A stretch of DNA of 64,000 bases, taken from the NCBI GenBank assembly GCA_965229005.1, contig CBDDIP010000002.1:3224001-3288000 (forward strand), in the 5' to 3' direction. The translations under genes were made by a program, and so were the position numbers. The notes under the pieces are model-generated. The model was not told where the DNA came from and did no database searches. It was given only the letters and a program-made list of their open reading frames with translations. Shown here one piece after another: positions 52,403 through 62,760 of this stretch. Origin of the DNA: CBDDIP01 sp965229005. GTDB taxonomy: Bacteria > Actinomycetota > Acidimicrobiia > Acidimicrobiales > Ilumatobacteraceae. Every line of letters starts with the position of its first letter. Position 1 is the stretch's first letter.

Positions 52403-53125
52403 TTGGCCCATGAGCAGCACGCCTACGATCGGGCGGTGTTCGACGCGAACCCAGGCCTCACGGCGATCGTGAAGGGAATGGCAACCGCGCTCCCGGCTGG
52501 GTTCAGACGCAGCGGCCGGAAGTGGATACGTACGTTGCCCGGCGGGCTTCGACAGGAGGTGCACCTCTATCGCTTGATGTTCTCGTATGGGCTTCTTGGC
52601 GCGATCTTCCGGCTGAATCTCTGCTACGGGATCGACGGCCAGGAACTGCAGGTGCGTGACTACTGGGCTCCGCTCGCCACGGGAGGAAGCCGGCGCGACT
52701 GGAAGATCGATGGTTCGACGACCGACGCGCGTTTGTCGGAGATCATCGAAGAGGTCCGCGCTGACCTTGTCGGCGCCGTGCGATTCCTCGAGGACGTGTC
52801 GACTCCTGACCTGTTCTGCGATTGGCTGGATCGGTACGGACGTCCGGTCGACCTGCTGGCGGCGTACACCGCCTTCGACCGCTCATCCGATGCCATGGCG
52901 TTGCTCGACTCGGGGCGACTCGTCCGGCTCGATCACCGTGAGCTTGCCCTCGAACTGGCGGACGTCGTCACGGCGGCCTACGACGCACTCGGTGTTCGGC
53001 CATCCGCAGAGTGGCGTGAGTTCTGCGAACGCTCCGTTCGGGCCTTCCGTGGACGACCGCCGAAGAAGTATCGAGCGATGTGGCAAATCGTCGGCGATCG
53101 CCTCACCTCCTTCGCCGTGACCTGA
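52403..53125 (+). CDS. DUF4304-like protein
   Basis: A protein of about 240 residues with an opening like DUF4304 (LTAIVKGMATALPAGFRRSGRKWIR ... LPGG), a family often seen among immunity-like or orphan proteins. The codons are less GC3-biased than in the core genes, which suggests acquired DNA. TTG at 52403 is a weak start; GTG at 52436 is an alternative. The function is unknown. Confidence 0.55.
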   Translation: MAHEQHAYDRAVFDANPGLTAIVKGMATALPAGFRRSGRKWIRTLPGGLRQEVHLYRLMFSYGLLGAIFRLNLCYGIDGQELQVRDYWAPLATGGSRRDWKIDGSTTDARLSEIIEEVRADLVGAVRFLEDVSTPDLFCDWLDRYGRPVDLLAAYTAFDRSSDAMALLDSGRLVRLDHRELALELADVVTAAYDALGVRPSAEWREFCERSVRAFRGRPPKKYRAMWQIVGDRLTSFAVT

Positions 53126-53263
53126 GCGCTGAACGCGGCCAGTGCTCGGATCGTCGATGTCAGGGCCGATGACCACTGCGATCCGCTAGGAATCGGATGT
53201 GGATGCCGCCGAGATCCAGCGCGAGTTCGCCGGCCCCGAGCACAAGATGCCCTGGGGCTAGCG

Positions 53264-53665
53264 GTGTCCTGGGATGTGGAGATCACGCTGCACGCGGTGG
53301 ACGACGACGTGCCAACTGCGGAGCTGCGGGCGTACTACAAAGCCAACGAGACGCCATTGCTCGACGAGATCCTCGAACGATCAGCACACATCCGACTCGG
53401 CACAACCGAGGTGATGCTGACCGAGAACATGAACACGCGCGGCCCGGTCGGCCGTATCGACGACCTGATCGACCTTCGTGGCACGAGCGAGTGGCCTCCG
53501 AGCGCCCTCCCGTTGCTCGACGAGGATCTCGAGCACGACATCCTGAACTCGCTCGAAGCACAGATCCAAGATCCGCAGTTCGAAGTTGTGCCTCGGTCCC
53601 AACTCGTCGAGTTCCTGGCCCGCCATCGCGGCAAACGTCTGGCGACCACGTCTCGATCCATCTGA
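53264..53665 (+). CDS. hypothetical protein of the accessory region
   Basis: A 133-residue acidic protein starting at GTG 53264. No family is recognised; it is helical with two acidic stretches (DEILERSAHIRL, LLDEDLEHDILNSLE). It belongs to a run of unlinked orphan genes with lower GC bias, so it could be an immunity or accessory protein. Confidence 0.5.
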   Translation: MSWDVEITLHAVDDDVPTAELRAYYKANETPLLDEILERSAHIRLGTTEVMLTENMNTRGPVGRIDDLIDLRGTSEWPPSALPLLDEDLEHDILNSLEAQIQDPQFEVVPRSQLVEFLARHRGKRLATTSRSI

Positions 53666-53766
53666 ATTGACCGGCCGACTCGATTCGGCCTCGTTCACTG
53701 GCGATGTGCAGCAGCCTCCGGAAGCAAGAGGTTGCGCGGTGAGCGCATGGCGGGCAGTCTGCGCTG

Positions 53767-54390
53767 GTGACGGACTTTCCAGAACACCTGCGGACGAAGG
53801 CCATCCAAGGGCTGTCACTGCTCGACGAGCACGATCGAGCGGACACCTACGTCGTGTCCTTCTTCGTCCATGACGACAGCGACGATCCCCGCCTACCCAC
53901 GCTCACGGTCGGCACCAACACCGAGAGCCAGGTGAGATTGGCAACGGAACAGCCCGCTGACTTCGCCATTCCCAACCCCTTTTGGACACCGACCGACGAA
54001 CAAGAGGCTCGATGGAACTTCGCGTTCTGGCTCCAGAACGAACTGGTGGTGATCGGTGAGCAGCGCACCGACACCACGGGCGCTGAACTACGTCGATCGT
54101 GGCTCGAAGGCCGAGGGCTGTGGTTCGACGATTTCGAGCGTCTCGACTACTCCGACGAACAGATGGCACGTGGCGCAGCGATCACCGGGGCGTTCGTCGA
54201 GCTCTGCGTGAGGACGGTTCGAGACCTTCACCAGACTGGCGTTGTGGAGGGCATCTTCGGCCGAGCGCTTCCAGTCATCATTCACGAGCTGGAGTACTAC
54301 GACGCGATCGCGACGCAGAACACAGAGGCCAACGGCGAGGCTCTGGCGGCCGGCCTCGCGCGCTGGATCGACTCGATGTACTCGACGTAG
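53767..54390 (+). CDS. hypothetical protein (DUF4303-like)
   Basis: A 207-residue protein starting at GTG 53767. The order of segments (VVSFFVHDDS early, WNFAFWLQNELVVIGE centrally, then an amphipathic tail) recalls DUF4303, a SUKH-type immunity-like family, but the match is by eye only. It is followed by a 254-base region without a gene. Confidence 0.5.
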   Translation: MTDFPEHLRTKAIQGLSLLDEHDRADTYVVSFFVHDDSDDPRLPTLTVGTNTESQVRLATEQPADFAIPNPFWTPTDEQEARWNFAFWLQNELVVIGEQRTDTTGAELRRSWLEGRGLWFDDFERLDYSDEQMARGAAITGAFVELCVRTVRDLHQTGVVEGIFGRALPVIIHELEYYDAIATQNTEANGEALAAGLARWIDSMYST

Positions 54391-54644
54391 ATCTGCCGCC
54401 TTGCCCGGAAAGATGCACCCGCGCACGGGACCGCCCGCACTGGACTGGTCCGGCGACCACTCTCCTCACGTCGTTCGATGCGCCGGGTACACCCAGCACG
54501 GGGGCATGTCGTGCTCCGTCATGGCCGTCGGCTGACCCTGAGGGTGCGCATCCACTAACACAGCACCCGCAAACTGCATCGGAGTCGAACGCCGCCCGGC
54601 GGGCGAGAGAGTTGCGCCAGATCGCACAGGTCAGGTTTCGGTCG
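54391..54644. other. intergenic stretch without a visible gene
   Basis: Between two convergent genes. I see no reading frame with coding character, no tRNA and no clear terminator stem. Confidence 0.6.
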
Positions 54645-55346
54645 TCAGCAACGGAAGATTTGTTCGACCGGTACGTCCGCGACGTCAGGCAGGATCGGCC
54701 AGGCGTAGTAGAACGCGTCGGGCGGGGGTTGCTCCGTCTCGACCAGGCGGCAAGCGGGATCCCATATCAGCGCGTAGTACTCCGTCGGCTCCCACCCCGA
54801 CTGAGGTTCGCCGACACCGAGGGTGCGCAGGCGGTCGGCGAACTCAACGATCGGCTTCGCTTCGTCAAAGGCCGGATCGCCATCGATGCGTTGCTCCACG
54901 GACTTGCCGTCGAAGTTCAAGTAGACGATCAGCCCGAGGTCCTGGTCGGTGCCTGTCGGAACGATGGGGCTCTGATGGCGATACGGCGGATCGAACAGAC
55001 CTTCGCTGCGAGCCAGGCGCAGGACTTCCTGGATCTGCGCCTCGTCGAGGCGGTTCGAGCGCCAGGTCAGCCACTCTCCTTGGATCACGGTCCCGTCGCC
55101 GTACAGGGTGAAGGTCGGCCCGCGAGTGAAGCGGTCCGTGTTGTCGTTCTGGTACCGACCGACGCGAATGAGCACGTCGGCCGCGCCGGTCGCATGCGCG
55201 ATCGGCCCCGACGTCGGATCGGACGCCACGGTGCTTTCCGCGGCCGTGTCGGAGGGGCGAGGGGACGACCCGCCGTCGGAACACGCGGCGATCAGCGCCA
55301 ACGTTCCGACCACCAACCATCGCGATGTCCCGCGGTCTCTTCGCAC
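54645..55346 (-). CDS. lipoprotein of unknown function
   Basis: A lipoprotein of about 233 residues. The signal from GTG 55346 reads VRRDRGTSRWLVVGTLALIAACS with lipobox IAAC (Cys22), then a Ser/Pro/Thr linker and a domain with no recognised family but two late Cys. The frame is open upstream to 55499, but the part beyond 55346 has no signal character. The gene lies in the accessory region beside the first direct repeat. Confidence 0.65.
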   Translation of the reverse strand: MRRDRGTSRWLVVGTLALIAACSDGGSSPRPSDTAAESTVASDPTSGPIAHATGAADVLIRVGRYQNDNTDRFTRGPTFTLYGDGTVIQGEWLTWRSNRLDEAQIQEVLRLARSEGLFDPPYRHQSPIVPTGTDQDLGLIVYLNFDGKSVEQRIDGDPAFDEAKPIVEFADRLRTLGVGEPQSGWEPTEYYALIWDPACRLVETEQPPPDAFYYAWPILPDVADVPVEQIFRC

Positions 55347-55394
55347 GACGCCATCATCCCGCACCGAAGGAGCCGTCCGCTGCCGGCCGATGAA

Positions 55395-55438
55395 CTGGGC
55401 ACACCCAGAACGCGACGTGTCGATCTGGGTGTGCCCAG
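55395..55438. repeat. nested palindrome 1 (15-base arms)
   Basis: CTGGGCACACCCAGA (55395-55409) pairs perfectly with 55424-55438, with a 14-base loop containing CGACGT. Each arm is itself a small hairpin (CTGGG-CACA-CCCAG). A near copy of the layout, with another sequence, lies at 56405-56454. Confidence 0.85.
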
Positions 55439-55471
55439 AACGACCGACCGCCGGCGCCGAGCCGGGAACGT

Positions 55472-55524
55472 CCCGAAAAGCCAAACGACCTGTGCACAAA
55501 GGCCCAAGTCAGTGGTGTCGGAGG
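55472..55524. repeat. 53-base direct repeat copy 1 (tRNA-Leu 3' end + terminator remnant)
   Basis: Differs from copy 2 (56474-56526) at three bases. It contains 12 bases of the 3' end of tRNA-Leu and the following terminator region, but no tRNA body. The pattern resembles the second attachment site left by an element integrated at a tRNA gene. Confidence 0.8.
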
Positions 55525-55614
55525 ACCGTTGCCATCGTTCTCCCTGAGGTCTCGGATCGCCGGTAGTCCGCCGCGCAGGCCTCAGCGCTGAACGAGTCGT
55601 TCGAGGTCCGGCGA

Positions 55615-56343
55615 TCACCGTGGGGGGTGCAGCCCTGCTTGGCCTGGCCGGGCGAGCGGCTTGCGGTCCACCCCGTCTGCTTCAAGAACCGCACCGCTCC
55701 GAAGCGCTTCCGCCGCCCTCATGCCCAGCGACGCTGCAGACTCCTTCGATTGAAGCCTCACTCCGAAGGTCAGAAGGCTGTGGTCTGCATCACCTTTGCG
55801 ACCGAGGAGGGCCATGCCGACGATCTCGTCGTCCCCACGAGGCCAGAACCCCCCGGGCCTCAGGCGAACCGACTCAAGATCGACTTGGCGTACTTGTTGT
55901 TCAGCCAGGATGGCGGCCCGGCGCGTCGTCGGTTCCCACGCGCTTCTTGGCGTTGCGCCGTGAAGCGCCGCGGCATATTCGTCGCGGTCGAACACCACCG
56001 GGCTCGCTGGGATCGCCACTCGATCCGCACGTACGTCCGATCCGTGCTTGAAGTCGTCCCAGATCACCCGTTCGCCGATTACCTGAACCCGAGCGATCAG
56101 TGCGTCACATGCGAGGTGAGTGCAGTTGCACCGGGCAACGATGCGGTCGGCCGGAGCCTGTGGGATCGCGAGGCTCCGGTGCACGTCGGACGAGTCCTCG
56201 GGGGCAAGCCCCATCCATGCGTGCCACCGACCGCGACCGAGAATCGCGAGATGATCGTTGCCATCGATGAGTGCGACGACCTCGTCGTAGTGCGTGTCCC
56301 CATCTGACGCCCGAAGCACTCGGAACTCGATGGACGAAACCAT
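55615..56343 (-). CDS. hypothetical protein within the repeat-bounded segment
   Basis: A 242-residue protein, the only gene between the two 53-base repeats. No domain is recognised. It contains a HxAW-like segment (GRWHAWMGLAPED), two Cys at RCNCTHLACD (about 71-80) that could bind metal, and an Arg/Gly-rich end. ATG at 56343. The role could be cargo of a small mobile element. Confidence 0.55.
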   Translation of the reverse strand: MVSSIEFRVLRASDGDTHYDEVVALIDGNDHLAILGRGRWHAWMGLAPEDSSDVHRSLAIPQAPADRIVARCNCTHLACDALIARVQVIGERVIWDDFKHGSDVRADRVAIPASPVVFDRDEYAAALHGATPRSAWEPTTRRAAILAEQQVRQVDLESVRLRPGGFWPRGDDEIVGMALLGRKGDADHSLLTFGVRLQSKESAASLGMRAAEALRSGAVLEADGVDRKPLARPGQAGLHPPR

Positions 56344-56404
56344 CGCGTGACTCTACGACGGCGCCGACGCGCGCCCGCCGGGCAATCTCGATTGCTGTGG
56401 CATC

Positions 56405-56454
56405 GAACTGGTCAGCACCAGAACTCGACGTCGGCTTCTGGTGCTGACCAGTTC
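56405..56454. repeat. nested palindrome 2 (19-base arms)
   Basis: GAACTGGTCAGCACCAGAA (56405-56423) pairs perfectly with 56436-56454, around a 12-base loop with CGACGT. Each arm again has an inner hairpin (CTGGT-CAGC-ACCAG). It lies 20 bases before direct repeat copy 2. Confidence 0.9.
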
Positions 56455-56473
56455 AGCCGACGACCGAGATGAG

Positions 56474-56526
56474 CCCGAAAAGCCAAACGACCTGGGCACG
56501 AAGGCCCAGGTCAGTGGTGTCGGAGG
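56474..56526. repeat. 53-base direct repeat copy 2 (intact tRNA-Leu 3' end + terminator)
   Basis: 50 of 53 bases identical to copy 1 at 55472-55524. It covers the terminator after tRNA-Leu and the last 12 bases of the tRNA including CCA. Confidence 0.85.
56489..56512 (-). terminator. intrinsic terminator of tRNA-Leu
   Basis: On the minus strand GACCTGGGC pairs with GCCCAGGTC (9-base stem, 6-base loop), followed by GTTTGGCTTTT. It lies two bases after the CCA end of the tRNA. Confidence 0.85.
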
Positions 56527-56601
56527 GGGGACTTGAACCCCCACGTTCTTGCGAACACTAGCCCCTCAAGCTAGCGCGTCTGCCTATTCCGCCACTCCGA
56601 C
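56515..56601 (-). tRNA. tRNA-Leu (anticodon GAG)
   Basis: An 87-base class II tRNA. The acceptor stem GTCGGAG (56601-56595) pairs with CTCCGAC (56525-56519), discriminator A and encoded CCA end at 56515. The anticodon stem CTAGC/GCTAG encloses the loop TTGAGGG, giving anticodon GAG. A long variable arm (TGTTCGCAAGAACG) and the T-loop GGTTCAAGTCC complete it. It lies 27 bases downstream of secG on the same strand. Confidence 0.97.
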
Positions 56602-56628
56602 GTGGTGGGTCTCCAGGGTAGCCCTCGG

Positions 56629-56871
56629 CTAGTTGCGGACCAACAGGAAACCGAGTGCAACGACCGTGAAGATCCAGATGATGGCGAACACGGTGGTGAT
56701 GCGGGTGAGGTTCCGCTCCGCCGCCGACGAACCGAGGGCAGCGCCACCGCCACCACCGAACATGTCGCTGAGGCCACCACCGCGGCCGCTGTGCATGAGC
56801 ACGCCGGCGATCATGCCCAGCGTGGACACGATGTTCAGCACGATGGTCACATACATCACGAAGTCACGCAC
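56629..56871 (-). CDS. secG: protein-export membrane protein SecG
   Basis: An 80-residue SecG: two membrane helices (about 6-26 and 59-77) joined by the Gly/Ser-rich loop HSGRGGGLSDMFGGGGG typical of the family. It is an accessory subunit of the SecYEG protein channel. ATG at 56871. In many bacteria secG follows tpiA; here the ABC transporter lies between them. Confidence 0.93.
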   Translation of the reverse strand: MRDFVMYVTIVLNIVSTLGMIAGVLMHSGRGGGLSDMFGGGGGAALGSSAAERNLTRITTVFAIIWIFTVVALGFLLVRN

Positions 56872-56910
56872 GGTGCGACAGCCTATCGGGAGGGTTTCCG
56901 GGGCGACGCG

Positions 56911-57965
56911 TCAACCGGCAACGGCCGGAACGGCGACCGAGGTGACGATCTCGGCGAAGTGGCACGCCACGGGGTGGCCCTGGCCACGCATGATCAGCTC
57001 CGGCTCCTCGTCGGCGCAGATCGCTTCCGCCTTCGGGCACCGGGTGCGGAACCGGCAACCCGACGGCGGGTCGATCGGGCTCGGCACGTCACCCTCGAGC
57101 ACGATGCGCTTGCGTTGCCGCTCGATGACCGGATCGGGCTCGGGCACGGCCGACAGCAACGCCTGCGTGTACGGGTGAGCCGGGGTCAGGTAGATCTGCT
57201 CGGCGGGCCCGATCTCCATGATCTTGCCGAGGTACATCACCGCCACCACGTCGCTGATGTGGCGCACCACCGACAGGTCGTGGGCGATGAAGATGTAGCT
57301 CAGACCGAGGCGGTCCTGCAGGTCCTCCAGCAGGTTGACGACACCGGCCTGGATGCTCACGTCGAGCGCCGACACGGGCTCGTCGAGCACGATCAGCGAC
57401 GGGTCGAGCGCGAGCGCACGGGCGATGCCGATGCGTTGACGCTGACCACCGGAGAACTCGTGCGGGAAGCGGCGGGCGTGATCGGCAGACAAGCCGACCA
57501 GCTCGAGCAGTTCGGCGACGCGCTCAGCGTGGCTGCCGCCGATCTTCTGGATGTCGAGCGGCTCGGCGATCGCTGCGCCGACGGTGCGGCGCGGGTCGAG
57601 CGAGGCATACGGGTCCTGGAAGACGATCTGCATCTCCTGGCGCAGCTTGCGCAGCGACTTGGGGTCCATGCCCATCAGCTCGCGACCCTTGAAGTTCATC
57701 GAACCGGCGGTGGGTTCGATGAGCCGCAGGATGCAGCGGCCGACGGTGGTCTTGCCGCTCCCGCTCTCGCCGACGAGACCGACGGTCTGCCCGGCGTGCA
57801 CCTCGAGCGACACCCCGCTGACGGCTTGCACCGTGCGGCGGACGGTGCGCAGCCCCTTGGAGCTCTTCACCTGGAAGTGCTTGACAAGGTCGGTGACGGT
57901 GAGCATCGCCTTCGGAGCGTCGTCCAGCGACAGACCGGCAGTGGTTCCATTGGTGGACGCGTCGG

Positions 57966-57969
<4 letters not shown>
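56911..57969 (-). CDS. oligopeptide/dipeptide ABC transporter ATPase (DppF/OppF-like)
   Basis: A 352-residue ABC ATPase: Walker A GESGSGKTT, signature SGGQRQR, Walker B LIVLDEP and the C-terminal oligopeptide domain with CRFRTRCPKAEAIC, a metal-site-like Cys motif of Opp/Dpp ATPases. It powers import with its pair partner DppD/OppD upstream. GTG at 57969 overlaps the partner's stop by four bases. An N-terminal linker of about 20 residues precedes the domain. Confidence 0.9.
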
Positions 57970-58945
<976 letters not shown>

Positions 58946-58946
<1 letters not shown>

Positions 58947-59938
58947 CAGGCGCGACCCTGATCGGCCTTCGGGTCGGTGGCGTCGCGAAGCCCCTCACCG
59001 AAGTAGTTGATGCTGAGCGCCAGGATGACGAGCATCAAGCAGGGGAACAGCACCAGCCACCAGTAGCCGGTCTGCACGCCGATCTTGGAACCGCCGACGA
59101 GGTTGCCGAGCGAGGTGTTGCCCGAGCCGGCGTCCGGGCCGAAGCCGAAGAAGCCGAGCGTCGATTCGGCGACGATCGCGCCGACGACCGACAGCGTCAG
59201 CGCCACCAGGATCGGGCCGATCGCGTTGGGCAGGATGTGCTTGATCACGATGCGGGGGCCAGTGGCCCCCAGCGCTCGAGCCGCCTCGACGAACTCGCGT
59301 TCCTTCAACGACAGCACTTGGCCGCGCACGATGCGCGCGACGCCCATCCACCCGAGCAGCGACAGCAGCACGACGATGAACGAGACGTCGTTGACGTCAC
59401 CGATGATGCTGGTGATCCACGTGACGTTGCCGAGGAACTGACGGATGACCAGCAAGGCAACGAGGAACGGGAAGGCCAGGAACACGTCGGTGACACGCAT
59501 CAGGATGTCGTCGAGCAGGCCACCGCGGAAACCGGCGACGGAGCCGACGGCGACACCGAGGATCACCGATGCAAGTGCTGAGAACAGACCGATCATCAGT
59601 GAGACGCGCACGCCGTAGATCAGACGTGAGTACAGATCGCGGCCGATGTCGTCAGTGCCGAACCATGCCTCCTTGCGCGGACCGAGGAACGAGTTGGGCC
59701 GGCCCGGCACAGCCTTGAAGACCGCTTCGTTGACGCCGTACCGCGCGGTCAACGGCGCGAGCACGACGAAGAGCACGAGGATCGTGAGTGCGACGACGGA
59801 CGCCATTGCACCCTTGTTGCGGCGGAACCGGAAGAACGCCTGTCGCATCGGCGACAGCGACTCCGCGGTGAGCCCTTCGACTTCGTCGACCGACGTGTCG
59901 GGCGACGGCTGCAGTGTGGTGGTCGTTTCGTCAATCAA
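58946..59938 (-). CDS. ABC transporter permease (DppC/OppC-like)
   Basis: A 330-residue permease with a long cytosolic N-terminus, six helices, and the EAA loop EFVEAARALGATGPRIVIKHILPNA that contacts the ATPases. A WFGTDDIGRD motif after helix 1 is typical of DppC/OppC. TTG at 59938 overlaps the DppB stop by eight bases; no ATG is available until Met31. Confidence 0.9.
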
Positions 59939-60920
59939 GGCGGATCCTCGGGTCGAGAACGGCGTAGGACAGGTCGGCAAGGAGGTTGAAGACGATGACG
60001 GTGACGACGATCAGCACCATCAACGGCATGAGCATCGGGAAGTCGCCGAGACCGAGGTTCTCGATGAAGAACACGCCGACGCCGCGGTAGTCGAAGACGC
60101 GCTCGGTGATGATCAACCCGCTCAGGATGGCGCCGACGTCGATCGCGGCGATGGTGACGATGGGGATGAGCGCGTTGCGCAGCGAGTGGCGCATGAGCAC
60201 TCGACTTTCCTTGATCCCCTTGGCGCGAGCCGTGCGCAGGTAGTCGCTGTTGACCACCTCGAGCAGCGAGGCCCGCATGTAGCGGCTGTAGCCGGCGACC
60301 ACCTGGATGGCGACGACGAACACCGGCAGGACGAGGTACTTCGCCCGCAGCACGAGGTCGAAGCCCTGCTGCCCGGGCGGGTAGACACCCGACACCGGCA
60401 GAATCGGCTTGTCGAGGTCGAGCCAGTTCTTCATGGTCACACCGAAGAACAGCTGGAGGATGAGTCCCGACACGTAGGGCGGCACCGAGATGCCGATGAA
60501 CGAGCCCGTCGTGGCGGTGGTGTCGAGCAGCTTGCCGGGACGCAGCGCCGAGAAGACCCCGACGGCGATGCCGATGCTGATCCCGACGACGGTGGCGATG
60601 CCACCGAGGACGAGTGAGTTGGCGATGGCGTTCTTGAGGTTCGGCCAGACCTCTTTGCGGCCCTTGATGCTTCGCGGCCAATCGCCGGTGACGAAGCCCT
60701 GGAGCCACTTGAAGTAGCCCTTCACGTAGCCACCGAAGCCGTCGTACAACCCGTTCAGCTCGCGGTACTCGTCGAGCTTCGCCTTCGACGCACGCTGGTT
60801 GATGCGGTGGTATGACGCAACGGGATCGGTGCCGATGCGGATCGCGCAGTACACCAGGAAGGTGACGAGCATGACCGTGGGGATCGCCCACATCAGTCGT
60901 CGAAGGGTGAATCGAAGCAT
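59931..60920 (-). CDS. ABC transporter permease (DppB/OppB-like)
   Basis: A 329-residue permease with the DppB opening FTLRRLMWAIPTVMLVTFLVYC and the EAA loop DYLRTARAKGIKESRVLMRHSLRNA. It forms the membrane channel with DppC. The ATG at 60920 is 100 bases downstream of the binding-protein stop. Confidence 0.92.
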   Translation of the reverse strand: MLRFTLRRLMWAIPTVMLVTFLVYCAIRIGTDPVASYHRINQRASKAKLDEYRELNGLYDGFGGYVKGYFKWLQGFVTGDWPRSIKGRKEVWPNLKNAIANSLVLGGIATVVGISIGIAVGVFSALRPGKLLDTTATTGSFIGISVPPYVSGLILQLFFGVTMKNWLDLDKPILPVSGVYPPGQQGFDLVLRAKYLVLPVFVVAIQVVAGYSRYMRASLLEVVNSDYLRTARAKGIKESRVLMRHSLRNALIPIVTIAAIDVGAILSGLIITERVFDYRGVGVFFIENLGLGDFPMLMPLMVLIVVTVIVFNLLADLSYAVLDPRIRLD

Positions 60921-61020
60921 CTCTTGCTCCTTCGGAGAACCGGCCGGGATAGCACCGTGGGGCCGGCCGAAGCCGACCCCACGGTCACACTACTGAGGTA
61001 TCAGATCCTCGATGTCCGGC

Positions 61021-62760
61021 TCAGCTGCCGGCCACGACGACCGTTGCTTCACCGGTGAGCACCGGCGTCGGCACGTAGCCACCATCGTTCGTGGTGTCGT
61101 ACGCAGCCGGGAACAGCGGGAAGCCGACCAGCCACTGGTACCACGACGAGTTGGCGCACTCGGTGATCGGGTTGAGGCAACCCGGCCACTGCTCGGCACC
61201 GATGACGATCTTGCCGTCACCATCGAGGTCCGTCCACACCGGGGTGTCGATGAACGCTTCGTAGTTCGTCAGGTTGCCCTCGACGTTGTCCACCTTGTCG
61301 GTGCGGTACGCACCGGACTTCGGGAACTGGAACAGCGGGATGAGCACGGAGTCCGTGTCCATGAGGACGATGGCCTGCTTGAGCAGGTCCGCACGCTTGG
61401 CGACATCGACTTCCTGATCGGAGTCGTGCAGCAGCTTGGTGGCCTCTTCGTTGTTCCACGCCTGGGTGTTCTGACCGACGTTGCCGTTGTCCGCAGTCGG
61501 GATCTGGTCGCCGGCGAACGACGGAACCAGGTAGCCGGGGTCCGGCGGGGCGGTGCTGATGTACATCGCCAGGTCGTAGTCCAGGCCTGGGAGACGCTGC
61601 TGGAACACGCAGTCGGCTTCGCAGTTGTCGGCGACCACGTTGAAACCAGCTGCCTGCAGCAGCGGGATGAGGTACGCCTGGGTGTTCTCACGACGGGTGT
61701 TGCCGGCGTTGACCATCCACTTGATCTCCGGGACCTCTCCATCCTTGGCCCACATGCCCGAACCATCCTTGGCCCAACCGCCGGCCTCGAGGACGGTCGC
61801 AGCCGCGTCGAGATCGAACTTGTTGCCGAAGATGCCCTCGGGGCAGTAGTCGCCCGGGACGATCGGGCCGCAGGTGAGCAGCTGACCGTTCGGGTCGATC
61901 GGGATGTAGATCTGCGTGAACAGGGCGTCGAGGTCGATCGACTTGTAGAAGCCCTCGCGGAGTGCCGGATCCGCGAACGGACGGCCTTCCAGCTCGTTCA
62001 TGTACAGGGCCTCGTAGTCGCCGCCGTACGTGACCGCAACCTTGACGTTGGGGTCGGCCAGGGCGTCCTGGATGCCACCGAAGTACTGCGGGTAGATGAA
62101 GTCCACCTCGCCGGCCTTCAGCGAAGCGATCTCGGTGTCGCTGTCGGCCTTCGGGACCATGATCAACTGGTCGTAGCCAGCCTTGTCCTCGCCCCAGTAG
62201 TTCTCGTTCGGGACGAAGATCTCCTGCGTCTCACTCCAGGAGTCGAGCTTCCACGCGCGACCCGAGAACGGGACGTCGGTGGCGAAGTCTTCCGAGACGT
62301 CGTTGCAGTCGTCGACGGCGTCCTTCTTGATGAGCGCACCGAACAGACCGCGGTACGGCGCGTAGACCTTGTCGAGGCTGACGACGGCCTGCTTGTCGGA
62401 CTCACCGGCGGTGACGGCGGTGATGTTCTCCCAGCCGGCGGTGCTGAGCGTGCCGGGGGTGTTCAGGTTGGCCTGCCACGTGCACTCGAAGTCGGCAACG
62501 GTGATCGGGGAGCCATCGTCCCACACGGCATCAGGGTTGATGTCGTAGGTGATGGTCATGGCCGCGTCGCCACCGGTGTCGGTGGTGTCGCCGGTCGTGC
62601 CCTCGGGCGTGGTTTCGCCGGGCGTGGTCTCGACGGGCGTCGAGCCATCGGTGGACGGCGGCTGGGTTGACTCGCTCTTGTCATCGCTACCGCAAGCAGC
62701 AGCAATGACCGCGAGACCAACGGCGAGAGCGGCGAGCTTGCCGCGCTTCGTGGTCCTCAC
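61021..62760 (-). CDS. peptide ABC transporter substrate-binding lipoprotein (DppA/OppA-like)
   Basis: A 579-residue family-5 binding protein. The lipoprotein signal (IAAAC, Cys23) is followed by a Thr/Glu/Pro linker to about residue 65. The mature domain opens with ITYDINPDAVWDDGSPITVADF, the standard oligopeptide-binding pattern. It catches peptides (or nickel/sugars in some members) outside the cell and feeds DppBCDF encoded downstream in the same direction. GTG at 62760. The 100-base gap to dppB carries no clear terminator. Confidence 0.9.
   Translation of the reverse strand: MRTTKRGKLAALAVGLAVIAAACGSDDKSESTQPPSTDGSTPVETTPGETTPEGTTGDTTDTGGDAAMTITYDINPDAVWDDGSPITVADFECTWQANLNTPGTLSTAGWENITAVTAGESDKQAVVSLDKVYAPYRGLFGALIKKDAVDDCNDVSEDFATDVPFSGRAWKLDSWSETQEIFVPNENYWGEDKAGYDQLIMVPKADSDTEIASLKAGEVDFIYPQYFGGIQDALADPNVKVAVTYGGDYEALYMNELEGRPFADPALREGFYKSIDLDALFTQIYIPIDPNGQLLTCGPIVPGDYCPEGIFGNKFDLDAAATVLEAGGWAKDGSGMWAKDGEVPEIKWMVNAGNTRRENTQAYLIPLLQAAGFNVVADNCEADCVFQQRLPGLDYDLAMYISTAPPDPGYLVPSFAGDQIPTADNGNVGQNTQAWNNEEATKLLHDSDQEVDVAKRADLLKQAIVLMDTDSVLIPLFQFPKSGAYRTDKVDNVEGNLTNYEAFIDTPVWTDLDGDGKIVIGAEQWPGCLNPITECANSSWYQWLVGFPLFPAAYDTTNDGGYVPTPVLTGEATVVVAGS

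Noticed and set aside
55395..56526. Integron cassette array with attC sites
   Set aside because: The palindromes lack the GTTRRRY/RYYYAAC core sites and no integron integrase is present; the repeats match a tRNA end instead.
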